From the NCBI GenBank assembly GCA_013001595.1, contig JABDMH010000130.1, forward strand, positions 1 to 41,939: a DNA stretch of 41,939 nt, in the 5' to 3' direction. The notes under the pieces were generated by a model. It worked only from the letters and a program-made list of their open reading frames with translations, did not search any database and was not told the origin of the DNA. Below are positions 16,959 to 25,028 of the stretch, in pieces. This stretch comes from Saprospiraceae bacterium (lineage in GTDB: Bacteria; Bacteroidota; Bacteroidia; Chitinophagales; Saprospiraceae). Position 1 is the stretch's first letter. Every line of letters starts with the position of its first letter. A program made the translations under genes and the position numbers.

Positions 16959-18143
16959 CTACTGCAGCACCTCCATGCCTAGGAGGGTGAAGTCATCGGG
17001 ATATGTTGTTAGTTTGCCACGTGTCAGCCCGAAATCGTAAATTCGATTAAAGAGGCTTTCCAAAGACAAATCTGCATGCGCTTGCAAGAACGAAATGAAT
17101 TCTGTTTCCTGTGCATCTTCACATCTATCTAGAATATCTGTAATGGCATCGGTGTATAATACTACTTTGTCTCCAGCCTCGATGTCAATTTCCTTTTCAA
17201 TAAAGTTGACTTCATCAGCTGAGAAGGCACCGACCAAGGTACCACCTGTCCTTAGCGGTAGAATTTCCTTCGTTCCGCTGCGAATAATATAGCCTTCGGG
17301 GTGGCCTGCCTGGACGTAGGTCAGCTTATGATTTTCTGAATCAAAGACAGCGTAGAACATGGTCACAAAAGCGTCATCAGGCATTTTTCGAAATAGTCGC
17401 TCGTTGGTCAGTCCAATGCATCTGGCGGGTGAGCTACAGTCAACCACAGCATTCTTGAAGGTAGTAGACGACATGAAAGTCAATAACGCAGCGGGTAGGC
17501 CATGACCTGTCACATCTGCCATCAGCAAACCATATTTTTCGTTTGGCAATTCAATTACATCATAGAAATCTCCACCAATTTCTTGCATCGGGACGAATAG
17601 GGACGCAAATCGAACTGTAGTGGAAGTAGGCAATTCTGTAGGAAGGAGAAATTGTTGAGCCAGCTTTGCCCGTTCAAGTTCTTTAAGTACCCGCTCCTGA
17701 AAAACTTCCAAATCCTTATTTGCTGCTTCCAATCTGACTTTGGTTTCTCTTAAGAGGGTAATGTCAGATTGAATGCCAACATAGTGTGTCACAATGTTGC
17801 GATGATCACGAATAGGTGTTATGGAAAGTCGATTCCAAAATGGTGTGCCATCTTTCCTATAGTTGATTAGTTCGACGGTGCAAGATTCTCCCTTTGCAAT
17901 CGCTTCTCTCAAAGCCTGCACAGATAAGGGATCTGTCGCATCGCCTTGCAAGAATCGGCAATTTCTCCCCATCGCTTCTTTACGCGAGTAGCCCGTAAGC
18001 GTTTGAAATCCCTGATTCACAAAAATCAGCGGTCGATCTGGAGCCGACATTACACTAATGGTTATTCCCTCTGATGACGCATTTGCGGCATTACGCAGGA
18101 GCTCACTTTCGGGCATTAGCGTAAGGCTCTTCTCTCTTTCCAT
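16959..18143 (-). CDS. LOV-domain blue-light receptor fused to SpoIIE-type PP2C phosphatase
   Basis: 394 residues, no membrane segment, so cytoplasmic. Residues ~15-130 are a LOV (flavin-binding PAS) domain: GRNCRFLQG (59-67) with the adduct-forming Cys62, plus Asn94 (INYRKDG), Asn104 (FWNRL) and Gln125 (VGIQSD). Their spacing from the Cys (32, 42, 63) equals that of Avena phototropin LOV2 C450/N482/N492/Q513. A coiled linker (~130-165) leads to a SpoIIE/PP2C domain (~165-394) with metal-site motifs GGDFYD (190-195), ADVTGHG (209-215), YTDAITD (330-336) and DDFTLLG (383-389). Light would set Ser/Thr phosphatase activity, probably on an anti-sigma-factor antagonist encoded elsewhere; none is adjacent. 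It lies 13 nt after the PAS-cyclase gene on the same strand. Confidence 0.9.
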   Translation of the reverse strand: MEREKSLTLMPESELLRNAANASSEGITISVMSAPDRPLIFVNQGFQTLTGYSRKEAMGRNCRFLQGDATDPLSVQALREAIAKGESCTVELINYRKDGTPFWNRLSITPIRDHRNIVTHYVGIQSDITLLRETKVRLEAANKDLEVFQERVLKELERAKLAQQFLLPTELPTSTTVRFASLFVPMQEIGGDFYDVIELPNEKYGLLMADVTGHGLPAALLTFMSSTTFKNAVVDCSSPARCIGLTNERLFRKMPDDAFVTMFYAVFDSENHKLTYVQAGHPEGYIIRSGTKEILPLRTGGTLVGAFSADEVNFIEKEIDIEAGDKVVLYTDAITDILDRCEDAQETEFISFLQAHADLSLESLFNRIYDFGLTRGKLTTYPDDFTLLGMEVLQ

Positions 18144-18156
18144 TTTCTACCTGAAT

Positions 18157-19305
18157 TTATTTGAGCCCTAGTACTTGATACACCGTTTTTCTTTCGGTGC
18201 TGCCTATAATCTCAACTTCTCCCCAGGCTATGGATTCGATGGCATTGCGCACATCCCGGTATACCGATTCTCCTATTAGGATGGCATTTGTTAGACCATG
18301 AGTGAGTGATTCAATTCGCTTGGCAGTTACTACTTCACTCCCGGTGATTGAATAAGATAACTTATCATCAGATCCAAGAGTACCTGCAATCACTGATCCA
18401 TAGTTTATCCCAATCCCAACAGCCATCTCCCTGCCAAACCTCTCGCTCAAATCATGATTTATTTCCTCAAGCTTAGTGATCATCTGAATGGCACATCTGA
18501 CTGCCTTCATCTTGGGACTTTCAATCTGAAGCGGTGCTCCGAAAGCCACAAAAATCTCATCGCCGACAAATTGAATTATTACGCCTTCATAATCCGTAAT
18601 CACTTCCGACATCACAGTATAATATAGGTCCAAAATATAAACCACCTGATCTGGGCTGAGTCCGTCAATCAGAGCGGTGAACCTACGGACATCACAAAAT
18701 AATAGCCCAACCTCCAGCGCCTCACTGACTCGTCTACTATCAGGCTCTCTCGCTAATGCTTCTTTGACGATGGATTCGGGCACATATTTGGCAAAAAGTG
18801 AAAGGGTTTTTGCCTGCTGAGACAACAAGCGATTAAGTTTGGCATTGGCTTTTTCTATCTCTTTACTTCGTCTCTTAGCAGCTTCGGTAGCACGTTGAAG
18901 GCTTCTTTCTGTCTCCACCAAGTGCGTCACTTCCTTCTGCACAGCCAAATATTGATATATGCTTCTTTCATCATCCCTGATGCCGGTAATAGACCACTCC
19001 ATGTCGAACGCTGATTGATCTTTGCGATAATTAATGGTCCTTCCGGTCCAAACCTCACCATTTTCCAGCTTTGTTCGCATGTCAAGAAAAATTCCAAATT
19101 CAGTGCGCGGACCCTGTAGTATCCTTGGATTTTTTCCTAAGATTTCTTCGCGAGACCAACCTGTCATCTGCTCAAAAGCAGGATTCACATAGATGATGTA
19201 GGGGCCTGGCGCCTCAAGATCTGCGGTAGTGATCAGCACACTTTCAGTCATGGACTCCAACATCCTCATTGCATCAATATTTTGTGATCCCCCTGAATTC
19301 ATCAA
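18157..19305 (-). CDS. PAS (Cys-less LOV-like)-class III nucleotide cyclase
   Basis: 382 residues. Residues ~12-130 are a LOV-like PAS domain, but GKNPRILQG (57-65) has Pro60 where the photoactive Cys belongs and Met102 at the second flavin Asn; Asn92 and Gln123 are kept. A coiled linker (~130-170) precedes the cyclase (~195-380). Metal residues Asp205 (LLFCDVRRF) and Asp249 (FVGDEIF) and Arg330 are present, but the purine-selecting Lys position is Gln245 and the conserved Asn of the VNxAxR motif is Val326 (GSEVVTAKR). Activity or nucleotide choice is therefore doubtful; it may bind flavin, act as a pseudo-cyclase or use another substrate. It is the first gene of the unit with the LOV-phosphatase. 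ATG at 19305; a second ATG follows at once. Confidence 0.87.
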   Translation of the reverse strand: MMNSGGSQNIDAMRMLESMTESVLITTADLEAPGPYIIYVNPAFEQMTGWSREEILGKNPRILQGPRTEFGIFLDMRTKLENGEVWTGRTINYRKDQSAFDMEWSITGIRDDERSIYQYLAVQKEVTHLVETERSLQRATEAAKRRSKEIEKANAKLNRLLSQQAKTLSLFAKYVPESIVKEALAREPDSRRVSEALEVGLLFCDVRRFTALIDGLSPDQVVYILDLYYTVMSEVITDYEGVIIQFVGDEIFVAFGAPLQIESPKMKAVRCAIQMITKLEEINHDLSERFGREMAVGIGINYGSVIAGTLGSDDKLSYSITGSEVVTAKRIESLTHGLTNAILIGESVYRDVRNAIESIAWGEVEIIGSTERKTVYQVLGLK

Positions 19306-19340
19306 AGAAAGATAGTAGAATTAATTTGATATGTACAGCT

Positions 19341-19490
19341 TGTTGGCGGGTTAGCTCTTTGGCTTGTTCGCTTACTGGTGTATTGGCACTTTGGGTTATT
19401 GGCGAGTTAGCGCTTTGGCTTACCTGGCGTTTTGGCCGGGTAGGCCTTTAGCTCCTTTGGATGTCAGCGTATTGGGTTGATTGTTTGCAG
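19341..19490. repeat. Degenerate T/G-rich tandem repeat region
   Basis: Irregular units built on TTGGC, GTTAGC and CTTTGG follow one another. The clearest pair is GGCGGGTTAGCTCTTTGGCTT (19345-19365) and GGCGAGTTAGCGCTTTGGCTT (19401-19421), 19 of 21 identical, 56 bp apart. The strand is strongly T/G biased, unlike its surroundings. It lies between the divergent PAS-cyclase and TonB receptor genes; role unknown. Confidence 0.6.
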
Positions 19491-19586
19491 GTTATCAAGT
19501 CGTGCAGGTTGGTGTGTTGAACCATCTAACCTTCCTCAGACAGCTTTCATCTAAAAACTATAGAACTTAACACCCGATTACCTTTT

Positions 19587-19594
19587 TATCTTTG
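19587..19594 (+). promoter_or_regulatory. TAnnTTTG -7 box directly before the TonB receptor start
   Basis: TATCTTTG fits the Bacteroidota -7 consensus exactly and ends 7 nt before the ATG at 19602. No clear TTTG -33 partner is seen. If used, the mRNA would be nearly leaderless or start at the second ATG (19605). Confidence 0.35.
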
Positions 19595-19601
19595 CCATTC
19601 C

Positions 19602-21974
19602 ATGATGAAAGATTTACTTGGTTTGATCTTGATGTCAGCTTGCTTGACCTCCCTGCAAGCACAGTCTATACTAAAGGGACAAGTGTATGGCGTTGTTCAA
19701 GATTCTGTCTCATTCGCCAACTTAGAATATGCTACCATTCAACTGCAACAGGCAGTAGACCATAGTGTGGTGACAGGTGGGATCACCGATCAATCAGGCA
19801 CTTTCAGCGTCGATGTGGAACAAGGCTCCTACTATGCGGTCATTGATTTTATCGGCTATCAGCAATATAAGACTGAAGCATTCGAAATCACCCAAGATGC
19901 TCCAAGCGTAGACCTAGGTGTCATTTTGATTCAACAGGTCGTCAATACCTTAAAGGAGGTCGTCGTTCAAGCAGAAAAAAGTACCATGGAACTGGCCCTC
20001 GATAAAAGGATTTTCAATGTGGGTAAAGACCTGGGAAATGCAGGTGGATCGGCTTCAGAAATTTTGAACAACATTCCATCCGTTACGGTAGACGCTGAGG
20101 GTGAGGTCAGTCTGCGAGGCAATAGCAATGTGCGTATTCTAGTTGATGGCAAGCCTTCAGGATTAGTGAGCTTTAAAGGCGGCATTGGTTTGCAACAACT
20201 CCAAGCCAGCCTTATAGACAAGGTCGAAATCATCACCAATCCCTCGGCACGTTACGAAGCTGAAGGGATGGGCGGGATCATCAACATCGTACTTAAAAAA
20301 GATAGAAAACAGGGATTCAATGGTTCATTTGAGATCTCTGGTGGAAGCCCTCTAAATGTGGGTGGTGCGGCCAACGTAAACTATCGCAAAAACGATCTCA
20401 ACTTCTTTATCAACTATGGAATCTCCTATCGAAACCTGCCTTCCTACAGGTCGATCTATCAGGAGCTACGAGAGCGAGACAGTGTTTTTATCTCAAAGCA
20501 GTCTTTTGAACATGAGCAGAAAGGATTTTCGCAAAATATCCGTGGCGGCTTAGATTACTTTTTCACAGAGACCAGCATCCTCACAGCTTCTTATCTATTT
20601 AGACGCAGTGATGGCACTAGGTTTTCGGACATTAGATACGAGGACTATCTCACATCTATCCAAAATCCTACTGGTTACACGCTGCGCATACAAGATGAAG
20701 AGGAGGCAGAACCAAACAATGAATACGCCCTAAGTTTCAAAAAAATATTTGAGAAAAAAGGTCATGAATTTACGGCCGATGTAAGATTTCTTGATAATTG
20801 GGAGGATTCTGATCAGAAATACACGGAAACAAATTTTGCCTCAGATGGTACTCGGGTGGGATCATCTCTTCAATTGTCTCCGAACTTTGAAACTGAAAAG
20901 CAATTGCTATTTCAGGTAGACTATAGCTATCCTTTCTCAAAGGATGGAAAACTCGAGGTTGGAGCCAGAAGTAGCACCAGAGATATTACCAATGACTTTC
21001 TCGTTGAGCAGCAGAATGAAAAAGGTGAATTTATCCCCCTTCCTGGCTTTGACAACGATTTCATTTACGATGAAAATATCCATGGAGCTTATGGAATTTT
21101 GGCTAACAAGGTCAAAAAGTTTGCTTACCAAGTTGGCATCAGAGCTGAATGGAGCACCATCGAAACCTTACTACTCGAGACTAGAGAAAAAAATCCTCGC
21201 AATTACGCAAACCTGTTTCCCAGTGTCCACATGACCTATGATCTCGTCAATGACCATGCGATCCAAGTCAGCTATAGTAGGAGAATTCGTCGACCCACCT
21301 ATCGTGAACTAACTCCATATTTCACCTTCGCAGATAATCGTAATTTCTACAGTGGAAATCCAGACTTAAATCCAGAATTTTCGGATGTTTTCGAATTTGG
21401 GCATATTAAATATTTTGAACAAGGTTCCGTAGTATCTTCTCTTTATTTTCGCACTACAGACGCAATTTCACAGGGCATCAGAAGCGTAGATTCCAATGGG
21501 TTTTCTACTATAAAACCCGAAAATCTAAAAAATGAACAAGCCTACGGTCTAGAGGTGACGGCCGGATACACCCCGCTGACTTGGTGGAAGCTGGACCTCA
21601 ATGTCAACTTATTTCGGGCGGAAATAGATGCAAGCAACATCAATGCTCAATTCAATAGTGAAACGACCACTTGGTTTGTTCGCCAAACTTCAAGGTTTAC
21701 ACTATCACCAAAGGCTGATCTGCAGTTTCGGGCAAATTACGAAGCACCAAAACAAGTACCACAAGGCAAATCAAAATCACTGTATTATTTCGACATCGCT
21801 TTCACACAGGACATCCTTGGCAATCAAGGTACTTTAACACTCAATGCTTCAGACATCTTAAATACGCGTAAATTCCGTTCAGTAATAAATGGTACGAATT
21901 TTTATGCCGAAGCTGAATCCCAACGACAACAAAGACAAATCAATCTGACCTTGAGCTATCGCATCAATCAATGA
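19602..21974 (+). CDS. TonB-dependent outer-membrane receptor (carboxypeptidase-regulatory domain plus barrel)
   Basis: 790 residues. A signal peptide (LLGLILMSACLTSLQAQS) is followed by a carboxypeptidase-regulatory-like domain (~24-110, GTFSVDVEQGSYYAVIDFIGYQ), a plug (~115-225, SEILNNIPSVTVD, NVRILVDGKPSGL, YEAEGMGGIINIVLKKD) and an outer-membrane beta-barrel of the OMP_b-brl_3 type ending in LTLSYRINQ. This subgroup is common in Bacteroidota; many members import peptides, siderophore-like or other large ligands. No SusD gene follows, so it is not a Sus-type glycan importer pair. A -7 box directly precedes the start. The ligand cannot be assigned. Confidence 0.9.
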   Translation: MMKDLLGLILMSACLTSLQAQSILKGQVYGVVQDSVSFANLEYATIQLQQAVDHSVVTGGITDQSGTFSVDVEQGSYYAVIDFIGYQQYKTEAFEITQDAPSVDLGVILIQQVVNTLKEVVVQAEKSTMELALDKRIFNVGKDLGNAGGSASEILNNIPSVTVDAEGEVSLRGNSNVRILVDGKPSGLVSFKGGIGLQQLQASLIDKVEIITNPSARYEAEGMGGIINIVLKKDRKQGFNGSFEISGGSPLNVGGAANVNYRKNDLNFFINYGISYRNLPSYRSIYQELRERDSVFISKQSFEHEQKGFSQNIRGGLDYFFTETSILTASYLFRRSDGTRFSDIRYEDYLTSIQNPTGYTLRIQDEEEAEPNNEYALSFKKIFEKKGHEFTADVRFLDNWEDSDQKYTETNFASDGTRVGSSLQLSPNFETEKQLLFQVDYSYPFSKDGKLEVGARSSTRDITNDFLVEQQNEKGEFIPLPGFDNDFIYDENIHGAYGILANKVKKFAYQVGIRAEWSTIETLLLETREKNPRNYANLFPSVHMTYDLVNDHAIQVSYSRRIRRPTYRELTPYFTFADNRNFYSGNPDLNPEFSDVFEFGHIKYFEQGSVVSSLYFRTTDAISQGIRSVDSNGFSTIKPENLKNEQAYGLEVTAGYTPLTWWKLDLNVNLFRAEIDASNINAQFNSETTTWFVRQTSRFTLSPKADLQFRANYEAPKQVPQGKSKSLYYFDIAFTQDILGNQGTLTLNASDILNTRKFRSVINGTNFYAEAESQRQQRQINLTLSYRINQ

Positions 21975-22034
21975 ATGTTATTGAAGCCCTTTTATTTGTA
22001 GCTGGTATTTGAATCAGCCAATCCAAAGAGTGTA

Positions 22035-22897
22035 ATGGATACTTTGCAACCAAGAATCGAAAGGATCGTCGAAAAAAAACTTATCGGCATCCATATGAAA
22101 ATGAGTATCCAACATAATCTCACACCAACCTTATGGCGTATCTTTTCGCCTCAAATACCACAAATCGAACATCGAATATCTTCTGATTTGATTTCTTTGC
22201 AAGAATACGGAGCTGGATATTTTAAAGACTTTAATCCTGCCGAGTTTTTTGTAAAATGGGCGCGGTGGAAGTAAGCAATCTGAGTGCCATCCCCCCGAGA
22301 TTGGATTCAATGATCATACCTGCTGGCCTATATGCGGTCTTTGACTATAAAGGCTCTAGTGCAGACACCCGCATTTTCCAATATATTTATGGATCGTGGG
22401 TACCAGCATCTCAGTATGAAATAGCTGATAGACTACACTTTGAGATACTAGGTAAAAAATATCGAAATCACGACATCAGTTCGGAAGAGGAAATATGGAT
22501 TCCAATAGCATTAAAACAACCTAACGAATTAATTATGAACAAGAATCCGGCTGTAGACCAATACCTAAATAAGAAAGCACACCCCCTTCATGATAAGATC
22601 CAGAGAGTTCGAGAAATAATCTTGGGCACACACAAGGACATGGAAGAAACCATTAAATGGAGTAGCCCAACTTTTATGTACAAGGGCAACATGGCATCTT
22701 ACTTCATCAATGCTAAAAAGCATGTCAGCTTAATGTTCCATAAGGGTGCCCTAATAGCTGATGAAAGCGGTCTCTTAGAGGGCAGTGCCAAAGAAGGCCG
22801 GACTGTAAAATTTTACAGTATGGAAGATATAGAAAAGAAAAAAGGTGATCTAGAATCTGTCGTTAGGGCATGGATGAAGTTACAAGACGAAGCTTAG
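22035..22897 (+). pseudogene. GyrI-like/effector-binding domain fused to DUF1801, split by a frameshift
   Basis: Two frames together spell one protein. Frame A (from ATG 22035) gives the GyrI-like start (RIVEKKLIGIHMKMS, FNPAEFFVKWA) and stops at 22274. Frame B (open from about 22256) goes on with AVEVSNLSAIP, AGLYAVFDYKG, SEEEIWIPI and then a DUF1801 domain (PAVDQYLNKK, MEETIKWSSPTFMYKG). In intact relatives the join reads KWAAVEV; here one base is missing around 22260-22261 (GC before GCG GTG GAA). GyrI-like domains bind small molecules; DUF1801 proteins are small stress-associated proteins of unclear function. The even conservation on both sides suggests a recent loss or a sequencing error; the downstream part alone could be made from 22256. 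Confidence 0.8.
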
Positions 22898-22985
22898 CGG
22901 AGGACAATTATCTTATTCGAAGATCACCTAACTCGCTCTCTTTCTATAAACTCCCCGTTAAGATTAAAGAAGTGAACTGCACCAT

Positions 22986-23372
22986 ATGAAGCAAGTAGAC
23001 TTAGATAAAAACAAACAAAATGCCATTGCCTTCTACAAGATTGCTTTCGAAGGTGACCCCGCCACAGCAGTAGCAGGATATGTAGGTAAGGAGTATATCC
23101 AACATACCCCGCTGGTGGGGGATGGAAAAGCACCCTTTATCTCCTACTTTGAAAGAATGGCAAAGGAATATCCAGATAAGCGTATCGAATTTGTTCGAGC
23201 AGTGGCCGAGGGGGATCTGGTTGCTCTTCATACGCATCAAGTGTGGCCTGATGACGATGAATATGTAACCATGGATTTTTTCCGATTTGACAGCAATGGA
23301 AAAATCGTAGAACATTGGGATGCCATGCAGCAGATCCCGGACAAGTCGGAAAATGGCAACACGATGTACTAA
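22986..23372 (+). CDS. SnoaL-like (NTF2-fold) protein
   Basis: 128 residues, no signal peptide. NAIAFYKIAFEGDP, GKEYIQHTPLVGDGK, FISYFERM, VALHTHQVWPDDDEY and GKIVEHWDAMQ are characteristic of the SnoaL-like polyketide-cyclase group (NTF2 fold, about 130 residues). The family name reflects fold only; most bacterial members have no known substrate. It follows the frameshifted GyrI-DUF1801 gene by 88 nt on the same strand. Start is the ATG at 22986. Confidence 0.85.
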   Translation: MKQVDLDKNKQNAIAFYKIAFEGDPATAVAGYVGKEYIQHTPLVGDGKAPFISYFERMAKEYPDKRIEFVRAVAEGDLVALHTHQVWPDDDEYVTMDFFRFDSNGKIVEHWDAMQQIPDKSENGNTMY

Positions 23373-23590
23373 ACGGTCGTTCGTACATGCCAATGTACCT
23401 AGCGTTTTTTAACTACATAGCGCTCATGGTCTGGTAGAGTTATCAAGTTTGCGGCTTACGTGCCTCGGTAAGCTCAGTTGTCCTACCTACCATCTCCTTC
23501 TTTGTACTGGTCTCAACATCCACGTATCCATCTCTACCAATATGGTTCCCATTCATATGCTGGACCTTCTTCATATCCATCTTGATCACC

Positions 23591-24040
23591 ATGTTTAGTA
23601 GCAACGGATCCTTGACCACTAATGCTGAATTATCCTTTTGGCAGGAGATCATTGCAAGTTATTCTCAGGAAGTGGAAGAAATTCAAATCGAGGAACAAAG
23701 GCAGTTACTGGGGGAACAACATGAACTGCGGGAGGAACAACACAGCCTATTGGAAGAAAAAAAACTCTGTCAAGAGCAGCATCAGCGCATGATTGTGGAG
23801 GAACTCAAACACCTTGGAACGGAAATGCAACTTGCCCTGCAAGACCTAGATCTTGAAAAAGAAATCAATTGCATCAATCTAGAGATAAAGGGAGTACCTC
23901 CCAGTCAGGAGGAGCTGCAATCTTGCCTAGAACAGGAGCAAAAAGTGCTACAAAATATCACGCAAATAGAACGAAAGGAGATGCAACCGGCAATGCAAAA
24001 AATAGAGGAGGCATTCAAGAGTCTAAGGCCATATCCCTGA
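23591..24040 (+). CDS. Glu/Gln-rich coiled-coil protein of unknown function
   Basis: 149 residues from the ATG at 23591 (a TTG three codons earlier is possible). From ~residue 18 to the end it is almost all predicted helix with heptad-like spacing and many E, Q, L and H: EEIQIEEQRQLLGEQHELRE, EEQHSLLEEKK, MIVEELKHLGTEMQLALQDL. The section ~24-62 shows an EEQHxLxEE-type repeat. No signal peptide or membrane segment is seen, and I recognise no family. It converges with the XRE gene. The start region overlaps a minus-strand frame that I did not accept. Highly biased composition means similarity hits would need care. Confidence 0.6.
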   Translation: MFSSNGSLTTNAELSFWQEIIASYSQEVEEIQIEEQRQLLGEQHELREEQHSLLEEKKLCQEQHQRMIVEELKHLGTEMQLALQDLDLEKEINCINLEIKGVPPSQEELQSCLEQEQKVLQNITQIERKEMQPAMQKIEEAFKSLRPYP

Positions 24041-24089
24041 GATATCTAAATTTTTTGGGCTGGATGAATACATCCGGTATTACTAGATG

Positions 24090-24323
24090 TTAGCCCACAA
24101 CAGAAAAGTTTACTCGTACTTTCATAGCGCCAAAGATCTTCATCACCAATTGTATACTTAGATCGTTCTCCAAGTTATTCTCTATCAGAGAAATTTGAGA
24201 GCGTGAAACTCCTACCAGCTTCGCTAATTCCTCCTGTGTAAGCTTTTTTTGCATGCGCACTTTCCGCACAAGTTTGCCCAACACATCAAGTCCTAATTCT
24301 TCGCTTATTGTATTCCTTTCCAT
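24090..24323 (-). CDS. XRE-family helix-turn-helix regulator
   Basis: 77 residues, one HTH_3 domain: LGKLVRKVRMQKKLTQEELAK, VGVSRSQISLIENNLE, then IQLVMKIFGAMKVRVNFSV. It resembles the antitoxin/HipB-type single-domain regulators that have a C-terminal beta-strand. No toxin gene is adjacent on the same strand, so it is either a lone regulator or the remnant of a toxin-antitoxin pair. It lies 84 nt downstream of the unknown secreted protein gene on the same strand. Confidence 0.85.
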   Translation of the reverse strand: MERNTISEELGLDVLGKLVRKVRMQKKLTQEELAKLVGVSRSQISLIENNLENDLSIQLVMKIFGAMKVRVNFSVVG

Positions 24324-24407
24324 AGGTTTAATTAATTTTCTTATCCATGAGATCTTTTAAATTGATTCCATTAATGCATGATAGACTTAGGGTCATAATT
24401 TCATGCC

Positions 24408-25028
24408 CTAATTTATTGAATGCAACGGAATTTTTGGGATGATGTTGGCATCATATGCTTGTCCTGCCGCTACCTGAACCAAGGTGATTCGCACCCGAGT
24501 AGGAAAAAAGCGCTCGGCATCCTGACGCTTATGGGCATGGCCCTTGCCCGCACTATCATCCTTGATGACCAAATCCATTTGCTTGATGCCCTCTGACCAG
24601 AGGATGGATTCGTTTTCCCAAAAATCATGCATCGAAACATCCCTCTCGTACACTCCCTCTGTTTCATATAGCGCGGTACCCGTGCAACCGTAACCATTGC
24701 CTTGCCTCTTATTAGGAATGTAACAGACTGTCCAAGTTGTCGATACGTCTCCGGCGGGCTTTTCAATAACCTCAATGCGAATGTGCACATGACCATTGCG
24801 ATAATCTATTGGATGTGTCCAATCCTCAGGCACAGCCTCATGCAGCAGATCTTTGGTTACATAAAAGTGAGACTTGCTCGGTGACGAATTTTCTGCATCC
24901 TGCTTTGTGTACGTAAAAACAACATCAAAAAGTAAGAACTGAGCACTATCTAATGAAGGAAGCCCTGCTGAGAATCCCAAGGATGTGCTGAGTTGGATGA
25001 CTATCAATACGTTGCATATAGTTTTCAT
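24408..25028 (-). CDS. Secreted protein of unknown function
   Basis: 206 residues with a signal peptide (KTICNVLIVIQLSTSLGFS, cut around residue 20-22). I recognise no family. The mature part is beta-rich (FLLFDVVFTYTK, HVHIRIEVIEK, VSTTWTVCYIPNK, MDLVIKDD, RVRITLVQV) with two cysteines about 13 residues apart (YIPNKRQGNGYGCTG region) that could form a disulfide. It may be a carbohydrate- or matrix-binding beta-sandwich (guess). Copy 2 of the inverted-repeat element lies directly upstream, starting 16 nt before its ATG, so the element could affect its transcription. Confidence 0.7.
   Translation of the reverse strand: MKTICNVLIVIQLSTSLGFSAGLPSLDSAQFLLFDVVFTYTKQDAENSSPSKSHFYVTKDLLHEAVPEDWTHPIDYRNGHVHIRIEVIEKPAGDVSTTWTVCYIPNKRQGNGYGCTGTALYETEGVYERDVSMHDFWENESILWSEGIKQMDLVIKDDSAGKGHAHKRQDAERFFPTRVRITLVQVAAGQAYDANIIPKIPLHSIN

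Noticed and set aside
22244-22260. Run of six T as a programmed -1 frameshift site in the GyrI-like gene
   Set aside because: A shift at the T-run would destroy the conserved VKWA residues that the first frame still spells after it, and the site lacks the X XXY YYZ pattern. A single missing base at 22260-22261 explains the frames better.
23443-23652. 69-codon minus-strand frame opposite the coiled-coil gene start
   Set aside because: It overlaps the better supported coiled-coil gene and has no known domain, start context or signal. Kept only as a finding.
24056-24095. GGGCT...AGCCC hairpin with inner GGATG/CATCC between convergent genes as a terminator
   Set aside because: The T-run precedes the stem on the plus strand and no T-run follows on either strand in the right place.
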